From CAWHJN01 sp963829705 (lineage in GTDB: Bacteria > Bacteroidota > Rhodothermia > Rhodothermales > BA12), in contig CAWHJN010000001.1 of NCBI GenBank assembly GCA_963829705.1, forward strand, positions 930,001 through 994,000: a DNA stretch of 64,000 bases, read 5' to 3'. Of this stretch, positions 50,672 through 59,703 are shown in pieces; position 1 is the first letter of the stretch; the number at the start of each line of letters is the position of its first letter. Made by a program: the position numbers and the translations under genes. The notes below the pieces were generated by a model, which saw nothing but the letters and a program-made list of their open reading frames with translations, was not told where the DNA came from and did no database searches.

Positions 50672-52273
50672 ATGCAACCGACGCAGCATCTTCGCCGCCA
50701 CCTCAGCTCCCTCGGCTTCGAGGAAACCGGCGACGTCTACTACAACCTCAACCCCGCCGAACTGCTCGAGCAGGCCATCGTGCGGAAGGAAGGCACGCTC
50801 ACCGCGCACGGCGCGTTCGTCTCCGAGACGACGCCGCACACGGGCCGCTCGCCCAAAGACCGCTTCGTCGTCGACGAGCCCGGCTCGACACACAAGGTCG
50901 GGTGGGGCGATGTCAACGTGCCCATTTCCGAGGAGGTCTTCGACAACCTGCTCGCCCGCATGGACGACTACGCGAAGGGCCGCGACCTCTTTGTCCTCGA
51001 CGCCTTCGCCGGCGCCGACCCCGATTACCGCCTCAAGGTCCGCGTCATCGCCGAGAAGGCGTGGCACGCCGCGTTTGCGTGGAACATGTTCATCGAGGTC
51101 GGCGGCCACAGCCCCGAGCACGAGGAGCCCCGCTTTACCGTCGTCGATCTGTGTGGCTTCGAGGCCGACCCCGAGCGCGACGGCACGCGGTCGAGCGCCT
51201 TCATCATCGTCCACCTCACGCGCCGCCTCGTGCTCATCGGCGGCACGAAGTACGCGGGCGAGATCAAAAAGTCCATCTTCTCCGCGCTCAACTACCTCCT
51301 GCCCGACCACAGCGTGCTGCCCATGCACTGCTCGGCCAACACGAGCGACGACGCGACGGCGGTGTTCTTCGGACTCTCGGGAACGGGTAAGACGACCCTC
51401 TCCGCCGACCAGAGCCGGACGCTCATCGGCGACGACGAGCACGGCTGGAGCGCCGAGGGCATCTACAACTTCGAAGGTGGCTGCTACGCCAAAACCATCA
51501 AGCTCTCGCCCGAGGGCGAACCCGAGATCTTCGGCACCACGCGCCAGTTCGGGACGATCCTGGAGAACGTCGTCCTCGACGACGACCGCGTCCCGGATTT
51601 CGACAACGACTCGCTGACGGAGAACACGCGGGCCTCCTACCCCATCTCGTTCATCCCCAACGCCTCCGAGAGCGGCATGGCGGGCCACCCCGACCACGTC
51701 GTTTTCCTCACCGCCGACGCCTTCGGCGTGCTGCCGCCCGTGGCGCGGCTGACGCCCGAGCAGGCGATGTACCACTTTCTGAGCGGCTACACGGCCAAGG
51801 TCGCGGGCACGGAGCGCGGGGTGAAAGAGCCCAAAGCCGCCTTCAGCGCGTGCTTCGGCGAGCCCTTCATGATGCGCCCGCCAACGGAGTACGCGAAGAT
51901 GCTCGGCGACCGCATCCGCGAGCACGAGGCCAAGTGCTGGCTCGTCAACACCGGCTGGACAGGCGGGCCGTATGGCGAGGGCAGCCGCTTCAAGCTGGCC
52001 TACACCCGCGCCATCGTCAACGCCATCCTCGAAGGCAAGCTGGACGACGTGGAGACGAAGCCCGACGCCTTCTTCGGCCTTCACGTCCCCGTCGCCGTCC
52101 CCGGCGTGCCGGACGAACTGCTGACGCCGAGTGAGACGTGGGCCGACCGCGACGCCTATGCCACGCAGGCGCAGAAGCTGCAGGAGATGTTCGCCCGCAA
52201 CTTCGAGAAGTACGCCGACGACGTGTCGGAGGCCGTGCGCGAAGCCGGCCCGCAGCCCGTCGCGGCGCGGTAA
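50672..52273 (+). CDS. pckA: Phosphoenolpyruvate carboxykinase (ATP)
   Basis: A 533-aa cytosolic gluconeogenic enzyme converting oxaloacetate and ATP to PEP, CO2 and ADP. ATP-type signatures are RSPKDRFVVDEPGSTHKVGW, LPMHCSANTSDDATAVFFG, the P-loop FFGLSGTGKTTLSADQSRTL, GDDEHGWSAEGIYNFEGGCY and the C-terminal NTGWTGGPYGEGSR. Length is standard. ATG 50672 (MQPTQHLRRHLSSLGF) was chosen over an upstream GTG-type start at 50585 because the added 29 residues are not family-like. A strong terminator follows the stop. Confidence 0.95.
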   Translation: MQPTQHLRRHLSSLGFEETGDVYYNLNPAELLEQAIVRKEGTLTAHGAFVSETTPHTGRSPKDRFVVDEPGSTHKVGWGDVNVPISEEVFDNLLARMDDYAKGRDLFVLDAFAGADPDYRLKVRVIAEKAWHAAFAWNMFIEVGGHSPEHEEPRFTVVDLCGFEADPERDGTRSSAFIIVHLTRRLVLIGGTKYAGEIKKSIFSALNYLLPDHSVLPMHCSANTSDDATAVFFGLSGTGKTTLSADQSRTLIGDDEHGWSAEGIYNFEGGCYAKTIKLSPEGEPEIFGTTRQFGTILENVVLDDDRVPDFDNDSLTENTRASYPISFIPNASESGMAGHPDHVVFLTADAFGVLPPVARLTPEQAMYHFLSGYTAKVAGTERGVKEPKAAFSACFGEPFMMRPPTEYAKMLGDRIREHEAKCWLVNTGWTGGPYGEGSRFKLAYTRAIVNAILEGKLDDVETKPDAFFGLHVPVAVPGVPDELLTPSETWADRDAYATQAQKLQEMFARNFEKYADDVSEAVREAGPQPVAAR

Positions 52274-52293
52274 AGACGCCTGAGGCTGCATGC

Positions 52294-52331
52294 AAACCTG
52301 ACGGGTCCCGGAGACCCGTCAGGTTTTTTTG
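52294..52331. terminator. Strong bidirectional-type terminator after pckA
   Basis: AAACCTGACGGGTC and GACCCGTCAGGTTT pair perfectly over 14 bases around CCGGA, followed by a T-run on the plus strand and preceded by A's. It ends pckA and, facing it, the NhaC gene (3' end at 52337). Confidence 0.92.
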
Positions 52332-52336
52332 TTCGG

Positions 52337-54280
52337 TCAATTCTTCGAGGCTGCGAACCCGTCGAGATCCTCCAGCCCCTCCGCGGGCGAGTAGCGCGGA
52401 ATGGGCTTCGTCACCAGACGAATGCCGACGCTGAGAATCGTCAGGCCGATGATCATCGAGGCCCACCACGGGAAGCCGAAGCCCGTCGGCAGCGTGCCCA
52501 CGAGGATCGACACGACGCCGACGGAGAGTGCGTACGGAAGCTGCGTGCGGACGTGCGCGATGTGGTCGCAGCCCGACGCCATCGACGAGAGGATGGTGGT
52601 GTCGGAGATCGGCGAGCAGTGGTCGCCCCAGACGGCCCCGGCCAGCACGGCGGATACCGTCGAGTACAGGATGTGGAGGTAATCGCCCTGCGTGTGGAGG
52701 CCGTCGGCTTCGAGCACGCCCCATGCCAGCGGCACCACGAGCGGCATCAGGATGCCCATCGTGCCCCAGCTCGTGCCCGTCGCAAACGCCGTCGCCGCCG
52801 CGAGGATAAACACGAGCGCAGGCACGACGCCGGGGTGGAGCGCGCCCGAGAGCAGCGTCGTCAGAAAGTCTGCCGTGTGGAGGCTCTCCGTCACCGCCGA
52901 CAGCGCCCACGCCATCACGAGGATGATCATCGCCAGCAGCATCGACTTCATGCCGTTGTACCACGCGTCCATGGTTTCGTCGAGCGTCAGGATCTTCTGG
53001 CCCACCGACAGCCCCATCGCCACGAGGACGGAGGCGAGCGAGGCCCACATGAGCGAGCGGTAGGAATCCGCGGCTCCGATGACGTCGCGGATCGTGTCGC
53101 CGGGGCGGTCGGGGTTGGTGATACCGGTGTAGTAGAGCCCCGCGAGCACGCCGAAGACGAGCACGGCCACGGGCACGATGGCGTTGAAGGCGCGCTGCGG
53201 CTTGTGGGCTTTGGGCGCCAGCACCTCGCCATCGCCCTCCGCCGAGCTGTCCACGCGCGCGTCGTCGCCTAGCACCTTTCCCGTCGTGCGGGCGCGCATC
53301 TCGGCGGCGTGCATCGGCCCGAAGTCGCGCCGCGAGTTGGCGATGATGAAGAGGAAGAACAGCGTGAAAACGGGGTAGAAGCTGTACGGGATGGAGTTGA
53401 GGAAGATGGAATACGGCGCTTCCGTGAGGCCGGGAATCTTCTCGACCGCCGTACCGACGAGGCCCACCTGGTAGCCGATCCACGTGGTGACGAGCGCGAG
53501 GCAGGCGACCGGCGCGGCGGTGGAATCGACGAGGTAGGCCAGCTTCTCGCGCGAGATGCGGAGCCGGTCCGTCACCGGGCGCATCGTGTTGCCCACGACG
53601 AGCGTGTTGGCGTAGTCGTCGAAAAAGATGACGAGCCCGAGGATGGCCGTCGCCGCCTGCCCGCGCTGCGCGTTGGAGGCGTACTTGACGATGTGGTTGA
53701 CGATGCCGTAGGTGCCGCCGTTTTTCGAGATCACGCCCACCATGCCGCCGATCATGAGCGAGAAGAGCAGGATAGCCGCGTGGTCGGGGTTGGCGAGCGC
53801 CTGCAGGATGAACACCTGAAACGCCTCCAGCACGCCCCACAGCATCCCGCCGAGGTCGAACGAGTGGATCATCCACGCGCCCACCCAGATCCCCAGAAAC
53901 AGCGCCGGGATGACGCGCTTGAACACGAGCGCGACGATGATGGCCAGCAGAGGTGGCAGAATGGAAAACCAGCCGGGCACGCTGCGCGGCGTAGCCTCGG
54001 CCACCGCAGCCCCGCCGCGCGTCACGACGACGGGCGTGCCGCCCGCCTCCACCTCGACGCCCGAGGCCACGAGCGCGCCCGTCTCAGCGTCTCGCACGAG
54101 CGGATAGGCCGCGTCGCCCACGCGGAGCGCGTACGTCGCCGAGTCCGGAGCCTGCACCGTCACCGTGAACGGCACGCCACGCAGCACCAGCACGGGCACC
54201 TCAACGGTGGGTGCCGCCTGCTGGGCGAAGGCTGGAAAGGCAGCGAAGGCCAGAAACAGCAGCGAAAGCGCGTAGCGCAT
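52337..54280 (-). CDS. NhaC-family Na+/H+ antiporter with an exported N-terminal domain
   Basis: A 647-aa inner-membrane antiporter. The core (about residues 105-640) has roughly 11-12 helices with NhaC-family blocks FFDDYANTLVVGNTMRPVTD, ATAFATGTSWGTMGILMPLV, AVWGDHCSPISDTTILSSMA. Unusually, it starts with a signal peptide (MRYALSLLFLAFAAFPAFA) and an ~85-residue extracytoplasmic domain with beta-sandwich character (PVLVLRGVPFTVTVQAPDSA then VASGVEVEAGGTPVVVTRGG). A long cytosolic loop near residues 330-365 is acidic. It exchanges Na+ (or an organic ion in some members) for H+. ATG 54280 is the start. Confidence 0.87.
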   Translation of the reverse strand: MRYALSLLFLAFAAFPAFAQQAAPTVEVPVLVLRGVPFTVTVQAPDSATYALRVGDAAYPLVRDAETGALVASGVEVEAGGTPVVVTRGGAAVAEATPRSVPGWFSILPPLLAIIVALVFKRVIPALFLGIWVGAWMIHSFDLGGMLWGVLEAFQVFILQALANPDHAAILLFSLMIGGMVGVISKNGGTYGIVNHIVKYASNAQRGQAATAILGLVIFFDDYANTLVVGNTMRPVTDRLRISREKLAYLVDSTAAPVACLALVTTWIGYQVGLVGTAVEKIPGLTEAPYSIFLNSIPYSFYPVFTLFFLFIIANSRRDFGPMHAAEMRARTTGKVLGDDARVDSSAEGDGEVLAPKAHKPQRAFNAIVPVAVLVFGVLAGLYYTGITNPDRPGDTIRDVIGAADSYRSLMWASLASVLVAMGLSVGQKILTLDETMDAWYNGMKSMLLAMIILVMAWALSAVTESLHTADFLTTLLSGALHPGVVPALVFILAAATAFATGTSWGTMGILMPLVVPLAWGVLEADGLHTQGDYLHILYSTVSAVLAGAVWGDHCSPISDTTILSSMASGCDHIAHVRTQLPYALSVGVVSILVGTLPTGFGFPWWASMIIGLTILSVGIRLVTKPIPRYSPAEGLEDLDGFAASKN

Positions 54281-54393
54281 GGGGGACTAGAGGTTGGAGA
54301 TGGGAGGTTGAAGCCGAGAGAGCAGGCGTGACAGGTACAAAACGCGAAGGGTTGACGGTAGTGCTTCTTCCAGCCTCGAACCTCCACCCTCCA

Positions 54394-55020
54394 TCACAGC
54401 GTCCCGAAGATGCGGTCGCCGGCGTCGCCGAGTCCGGGTCGGATGTAGGCGTTGGCGTCGAGTTCGCGGTCGAGCACGGCGGCGACGATGGGCACGTCGG
54501 GGTGGGCGGTTTCGAGGGCCCGCACGCCCTCGGGTGCGGCAACGAGGCAGACGAAGGTAAAGCGGTGCGCGCCACGCTCCTTCAGCCGCGTCAGCGCGCC
54601 GACGGCGCTGCCGCCGGTCGCCAGCATCGGATCGACGACGAACACGTGCGCCTCGTCCAGCCGACCCGGCAGGTTGGCGTAGTAATCGACGGGCCGGTGC
54701 GTGCGCTCGTCGCGCTGCATCCCCAGGTGCCCGATGCGCGCCTCGGGCACGAAGCGCACGAAGCCGTCGGCCATGCCCAGCCCGGCGCGCAGGATGGGCA
54801 CGACCACCACCGGCTCGGCCACCACGCACCCGTCCGTCGTTTCGAGCGGCGTCTCGACGGGTACGGTCCGCATCCGCAACCCGCGCATGGCCTCGTAGGC
54901 CAGAATCGCCGCCGCATCGCCCATCGTCTTGCGAAACACACCGTGCGGCGTCTCCCGATTCCGCAGGATCGTCACGTCGCGGCGCAGGAGCGGATGATCG
55001 ACGAGGGTGAGGTTAGTCAT
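54394..55020 (-). CDS. upp: Uracil phosphoribosyltransferase
   Basis: A 208-aa cytosolic salvage enzyme making UMP from uracil and PRPP. Family blocks are VDHPLLRRDVTILRNRETPH, VVVPILRAGLGMADGFVRFVP, the PRPP loop VFVVDPMLATGGSAVGAL, and the C-terminal YIRPGLGDAGDRIFGT (uracil-binding). Length is standard. ATG 55020 (MTNLTLVDHPLL) is preceded immediately by a heptad leader; an ATG-like start 21 bases upstream would translate the leader. Confidence 0.94.
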   Translation of the reverse strand: MTNLTLVDHPLLRRDVTILRNRETPHGVFRKTMGDAAAILAYEAMRGLRMRTVPVETPLETTDGCVVAEPVVVVPILRAGLGMADGFVRFVPEARIGHLGMQRDERTHRPVDYYANLPGRLDEAHVFVVDPMLATGGSAVGALTRLKERGAHRFTFVCLVAAPEGVRALETAHPDVPIVAAVLDRELDANAYIRPGLGDAGDRIFGTL

Positions 55021-55054
55021 GGGCCATTGGATGTTGGTCACGGGTCATTGGTCG
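55021..55054 (-). repeat. Degenerate heptad leader before upp
   Basis: Minus-strand units CGACCAA TGACCCG TGACCAA CATCCAA TGGCCC end at the upp ATG. The alternating TGACCxx/xxxCCAA units closely resemble cyanobacterial-type heptanucleotide repeats (GGTCATT class). Confidence 0.75.
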
Positions 55055-55092
55055 CACGCTCGTGCCTTTCCAAAGAATGACGAATGCCCCCC

Positions 55093-56829
55093 TCATTTCT
55101 TCCCTTTCCGCGCCCGCTGTTCTTCTACCACCCGTTTGTGTACGACCTCGTTTTCCTCCCACGGACGGCGGTCGAAGTACGAATCGGTCAGCTTTTTGAG
55201 CGTGCCCGAGAGCAGGATGAGCGCCAGCACGTTGGGCAGCGTCACGAGCGAGAGGGCCACGTCGCCCAGGTCCCAGATCGTCGTCACCGCCAGCGTCGCG
55301 CCGACGTAGTGCATGATGATGAAGACGATCTTGAACGGGATGATGGCCTTCGGGCCAAAGAGGTAGTTGGCGCAGCGGTCGCCGTAGTAACTCCACGAAA
55401 TGGAGGTCGAGATAGCGAAGAGAAAGACGGAGATGAGCACGATATAGCGCCCCGCCCCGCCCATCCCGATGGGCGCGAGGCCCTGCTCGAAGGCGAGCGT
55501 CGTCAAGGGTGCCGAGTTGCGGACGGCGTTGCCATAGAGCGTGCCGACGGGCTCGGCCTCCTGCACTTCGGCCCGGTTGGAGCGGGCGAAGAGGTTGCCG
55601 TTGAAGGGCTGCGTGCGCGCCGCGTCGGTGTAGAGCGTGTCCACGCCCACGCCCAGCCACGCGATGCGTACCGGTCCCTGGGCCACCCCGTTGTCGTAGC
55701 GGATAAGGTCGGGGCGCTCGTCCACCTGATGGAAAATGCCGTCAGCGTCCTCGTCTACGTACGACACGTTAGCGTTGCCGAGCGGAATCTCCGTCTCCAC
55801 GCGCGCGGTGAACACGCCCGTCGAGACGATGACGAGGCCCGTGAGCGTGCAGATGATGATGGTGTCGATAAACGGTTCGAGCAGGGCCACGACGCCCTCG
55901 GAAACCGGCTCGTCCGTTTTCGCCGCCGAGTGCGCGATGGGGGCCGATCCCTGGCCCGCTTCGTTCGAGAAAAGGCCGCGCTGCACGCCGTACTGGAGGG
56001 TCAGCAGAAACACGCCGATGCCTGTGCCCGCGACGCCCGCCGTCGGGTTGAAGGCCTCGGTGAAGATCGACAGAAACGCACCTGGGACATCGCCGATGTT
56101 GATCCCGAGAATGAGGAGCGCGCCGAAAACGTAGATGGCCGCCATGAGCGGTGCGACGATGCTCGTCACCTGCCCGATGCGCGAGATCCCCCCGATGATG
56201 ACCACGCCCACCAGCGAGGCCGTGACCAACCCGGTGATCCACGTCTCGACGCCGAAGTTGGCAAACATCTGCGTGGCGATGGTATTGGCCTGCACGGCGT
56301 TGCCCGTCATGAAGCTCGTCAGCATGAGCATGGCCGCGAAAAAGACCGCCAGCACTTTGGCGATGGAGCCGAGCTTGGGCCGCAGCCCTTTCTCGATGTA
56401 GTACATCGGCCCGCCCGCGACGGAGCCTTCCCACTTTTTGCCGTCCTGATCGGGCTTGATGAGTTCGCGGAAGTGCTGCGCGAGCGTCACCTCGGAGTAT
56501 TTCGTCGCCATGCCGAGGATGGCGGTGATCCACATCCAGAAGAGCGCGCCGGGCCCGCCGATGTGGATGGCCATCGCCACGCCCGCGATGTTGCCCACGC
56601 CCACCGTGGCCGAGAGCGCCGTCGTGAGCGCCTGGAAGTGCGTCACGTCACCCGGCTCGTCGGGATCGTCGTACCGGCCTGTCGCTACGGCGAAACCGTG
56701 CCCGAGCCGCCGGAACTGGATAAAGCCCAGCCGGAGGGTCAGGAAAAGCCCGGTGCCGAGCAGGCCGACGACGAGAATGGGGGTCATCGGCCCGCTGATG
56801 GCATCGATGATGTTCTGGAGGAGTTCCAT
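55093..56829 (-). CDS. AGCS-family sodium:amino acid symporter
   Basis: A 578-aa inner-membrane transporter of the alanine/glycine:cation symporter family. Starts MELLQNIIDAISGPMTPILV; signature blocks are TTALSATVGVGNIAGVAMAIHIGGPGALFWM (split: TALSATVGVGNIAGVA and GGPGALFWMW), ATKYSEVTLAQHFRE, GGPMYYIEKGLRP, and GLFSNEAGQGSAPIAHSAAK. It has about eleven helices. A longer extracytoplasmic insertion (residues about 360-440, with NVSYVDEDADGIFHQVDE) is not seen in classical AGCS members. It imports small amino acids with Na+. Its C-terminus is basic (VVEEQRARKGKK). Confidence 0.88.
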   Translation of the reverse strand: MELLQNIIDAISGPMTPILVVGLLGTGLFLTLRLGFIQFRRLGHGFAVATGRYDDPDEPGDVTHFQALTTALSATVGVGNIAGVAMAIHIGGPGALFWMWITAILGMATKYSEVTLAQHFRELIKPDQDGKKWEGSVAGGPMYYIEKGLRPKLGSIAKVLAVFFAAMLMLTSFMTGNAVQANTIATQMFANFGVETWITGLVTASLVGVVIIGGISRIGQVTSIVAPLMAAIYVFGALLILGINIGDVPGAFLSIFTEAFNPTAGVAGTGIGVFLLTLQYGVQRGLFSNEAGQGSAPIAHSAAKTDEPVSEGVVALLEPFIDTIIICTLTGLVIVSTGVFTARVETEIPLGNANVSYVDEDADGIFHQVDERPDLIRYDNGVAQGPVRIAWLGVGVDTLYTDAARTQPFNGNLFARSNRAEVQEAEPVGTLYGNAVRNSAPLTTLAFEQGLAPIGMGGAGRYIVLISVFLFAISTSISWSYYGDRCANYLFGPKAIIPFKIVFIIMHYVGATLAVTTIWDLGDVALSLVTLPNVLALILLSGTLKKLTDSYFDRRPWEENEVVHKRVVEEQRARKGKK

Positions 56830-57003
56830 TGGGCGAGGGTGAGGACGAGAGGGAGAGAGCGCGAAGAAAGCGCGCGGCTTCCGAAGATAAGTCGGAAGTT
56901 AAAAAGCAGGGGTTGCCGGGTTTGTCGGGTTGTTTGCCGGTGCGCCTCTACCCTCGTCGTTCGCACGGACGTGACACGGCACGTCCCTACGGCGCGCCTT
57001 CGG

Positions 57004-57059
57004 TTTCGGCGTTCGTCTTTCCTCCTCCGTTCCACGTTCCGACTTCCGCGTTTCCCCTT
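57004..57059. repeat. Degenerate heptad array between FtsE and AGCS genes
   Basis: Plus-strand units TTTCGGC GTTCGTC TTTCCTC CTCCGTT CCACGTT CCGACTT CCGCGTT TCCCCTT. It contains the same ACTTCCGCGTTTCCCCTT block as the desulfurase leader but lies in the opposite orientation relative to the nearest downstream gene, so it is not tied to one coding strand. Confidence 0.7.
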
Positions 57060-57062
57060 TCC

Positions 57063-57746
<684 letters not shown>

Positions 57747-57755
57747 GCGCGCAAA

Positions 57756-58517
57756 CTACGCCCCCGACGATGCCTTCCGCAGCACCCAGTGGACGCGCTC
57801 GGAATCCGCCGTGGCGGGTTTTTCGTCGAAGCCGTCGTACGCACCTGCGAGGGTGAAGCCGTCCGGGATGAGCAGCTTGATCTCCTCCATCTCGTAGGCG
57901 CGCTGCACGTGCTCCTCGTGAAACGCCGTGCCCTCGATGTCGATGTCGAACGTCGTCGTGTGGAGGCGCGTGGCGCGGTCGTACGCGCTCGTGCGTTTGT
58001 AGACGAAGCCCTCGGCCTCGCCCTCGTCCTGGAAATACTCCTCGTTGTTTTCCGAGTTGGCGGGCGTGGACTGGTCGAAGACGAACAGCCCGCCGGGCGC
58101 CAGCGCGGCACAGGCCCGCTCCATCAGCCGCCGCACGTCGGACGGGTCGAGGAGGTAGTTGAGGCCATCGTAGACGAGCAGGACGACATCGACGGGGCGG
58201 TCGGTGGTGAAGCTGGTGAAGTCGGCGACGGAGAACGTCACGTCGGCGCCGTAGAGCTCGGCTTTGGCCTCGGCCACGCGGATCATCGCCGCCGAGCCGT
58301 CGGTGCCGTGGTAGCGGTACGGTCCGAGCGGCTGGAGGTCGAGCGCGAGCGAGCCCGTGCCGCAGCCGAGTTCGAGGATGGATTTGGCCTCTGGGTGGTG
58401 GTGTTCGATAAGCGTGTGCGCGTACGACGCCCACATCTCGTAATCGACGTATTCCATCACCACGTCGTAGCCCGCGGCGAGGGCGTCGTAGGCGGGGACG
58501 TTATTAGGAGGGTTCAT
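57756..58517 (-). CDS. Class I SAM-dependent methyltransferase
   Basis: A 253-aa cytosolic methyltransferase. The Rossmann SAM-binding motif is SILELGCGTGSLALDLQPLG, motif II lies around YHGTDGSAAMIRVAEAKAEL, and PVDVVLLVYDGLNYLLDPSD follows. YDALAAGYDVVMEYVDYEMW at the N-terminus is typical of small-molecule methyltransferases of the class 11/25 type. The target is unknown. Its start (ATG 58517) overlaps the 3' end of pdxA by 14 bases, so the two are likely co-transcribed; it ends nine bases before ftsE starts. Confidence 0.82.
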   Translation of the reverse strand: MNPPNNVPAYDALAAGYDVVMEYVDYEMWASYAHTLIEHHHPEAKSILELGCGTGSLALDLQPLGPYRYHGTDGSAAMIRVAEAKAELYGADVTFSVADFTSFTTDRPVDVVLLVYDGLNYLLDPSDVRRLMERACAALAPGGLFVFDQSTPANSENNEEYFQDEGEAEGFVYKRTSAYDRATRLHTTTFDIDIEGTAFHEEHVQRAYEMEEIKLLIPDGFTLAGAYDGFDEKPATADSERVHWVLRKASSGA

Positions 58518-59583
58518 GGGCAACGGTGGCCGCGCGGCGGCGCGCAATGTCAATGGCGAGAAACAGGGCGCTCCGCATCGAGCCGGGCGAGGCTTTGCCC
58601 TGCCCCGCGATGCCGAAGGCCGTGCCGTGGTCGGGCGAGGTGCGGACGATGGGCAGGCCCGCGGTGAAATTGACGCCCTGCTCGAACGTGATGGTCTTGA
58701 ACGGCACCAGCCCCTGGTCGTGGTACATGGCCAGCACGGCGTCGTAGACCCGGTACGCGCCGATGGCAAAAAAACCATCGGCGGGAAACGGTCCGAAGGT
58801 CAGGATGCCCTCGTCGCAGGCCGCTTTGATGGCAGGGATGATGCTGTCGATCTCCTCGCGCCCGAGCACGCCGCCGTCCCCCGCGTGCGGGTTGAGGCCG
58901 AGCACGGCGATCTTGGGCCGCTCGATGCCGAAGTCTGCGCGCAGCGACCGCGCCATCGTGCGGAGCCGCGCGAGGATGGATTCGAGTGTGACGCCTTTGG
59001 GCACGTCCCAGATGGGCATGTGGCCCGTCACGAGGCCCACGCGCAGGTCGTCGGCCACCATCATCATCGTGTGATCCGCCGCGCCCACGCGGTCGGCGAT
59101 GAACTCGGTGTGGCCGGGCACTTTGTAACCGGCCATCGAAATGGCTTCTTTCGAGATAGGGGCCGTTACGACGGCCCCCGCCTGCCCTTCCCTGCACAGA
59201 TCGACGGCTACCTCGACGGCGCGCATCGCCAGCCGCCCGCCTGTCTCGGTGATCTGGCCCCACTCCACGTCCACGGTTTCGCCGGGCAGCGTGTCGAGGA
59301 CGGGCAGCACATCCGCACCCACCTCGGCCCCGGCGTCCGCGACGCCTTCGATGCGGAGTGCGTTCCAGCCCAGCTTCTCGGCGTGCTGCTGCACGACCGA
59401 CAGCGACCCGACCACGAGCGGCTGGAAATACTGCCGCATCCGGGCATCCGACAGGCTTTTCAGCACGACCTCCGGCCCTACGCCGTTCGGATCACCAAGT
59501 GTGATAGCAATTCGCGGAGCGGACGAGTGTCGGGTGTCGAGTGTCGGGTGTCGAGTGCTGGACGAGGCGACGGAATCGGTCAT
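58504..59583 (-). CDS. pdxA: 4-hydroxythreonine-4-phosphate dehydrogenase PdxA
   Basis: A 359-aa cytosolic enzyme of DXP-dependent vitamin B6 synthesis, oxidising 4-phosphohydroxy-L-threonine. Family blocks are RIAITLGDPNGVGPEVVLK, VTAPISKEAISMAGYKVPGHTE (with the metal-site His), RVGLVTGHMPIWDVP, LGLNPHAGDGGVLGREE and YHDQGLVPFKT. The N-terminus before the first family strand, MTDSVASSSTRHPTLDTRHSS, is encoded by an in-frame heptanucleotide repeat (59527-59561), so the real start may be ATG 59583 with a repeat-derived tail, or a later non-ATG codon. It overlaps the methyltransferase start. Confidence 0.92.
   Translation of the reverse strand: MTDSVASSSTRHPTLDTRHSSAPRIAITLGDPNGVGPEVVLKSLSDARMRQYFQPLVVGSLSVVQQHAEKLGWNALRIEGVADAGAEVGADVLPVLDTLPGETVDVEWGQITETGGRLAMRAVEVAVDLCREGQAGAVVTAPISKEAISMAGYKVPGHTEFIADRVGAADHTMMMVADDLRVGLVTGHMPIWDVPKGVTLESILARLRTMARSLRADFGIERPKIAVLGLNPHAGDGGVLGREEIDSIIPAIKAACDEGILTFGPFPADGFFAIGAYRVYDAVLAMYHDQGLVPFKTITFEQGVNFTAGLPIVRTSPDHGTAFGIAGQGKASPGSMRSALFLAIDIARRRAATVAHEPS
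59527..59561 (-). repeat. Heptanucleotide repeat inside the pdxA 5' end
   Basis: Plus-strand units GTGTCGG GTGTCGA GTGTCGG GTGTCGA GTGCTGG, two alternating heptamers. On the coding strand they specify the short RHPTLDTRHSS tail at the protein's N-terminus. Confidence 0.8.
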
Positions 59584-59703
59584 GGGTTTGCCTGCTGGCG
59601 CGCTGTTTTCTTAGAGGCGATATAGCGCAGCACCCGCACTGCAAGCGCCCGCGTCCGCTGTTGTCCGATTGGCATGACGATCCATTCTCAACTCGACACG
59701 CTC

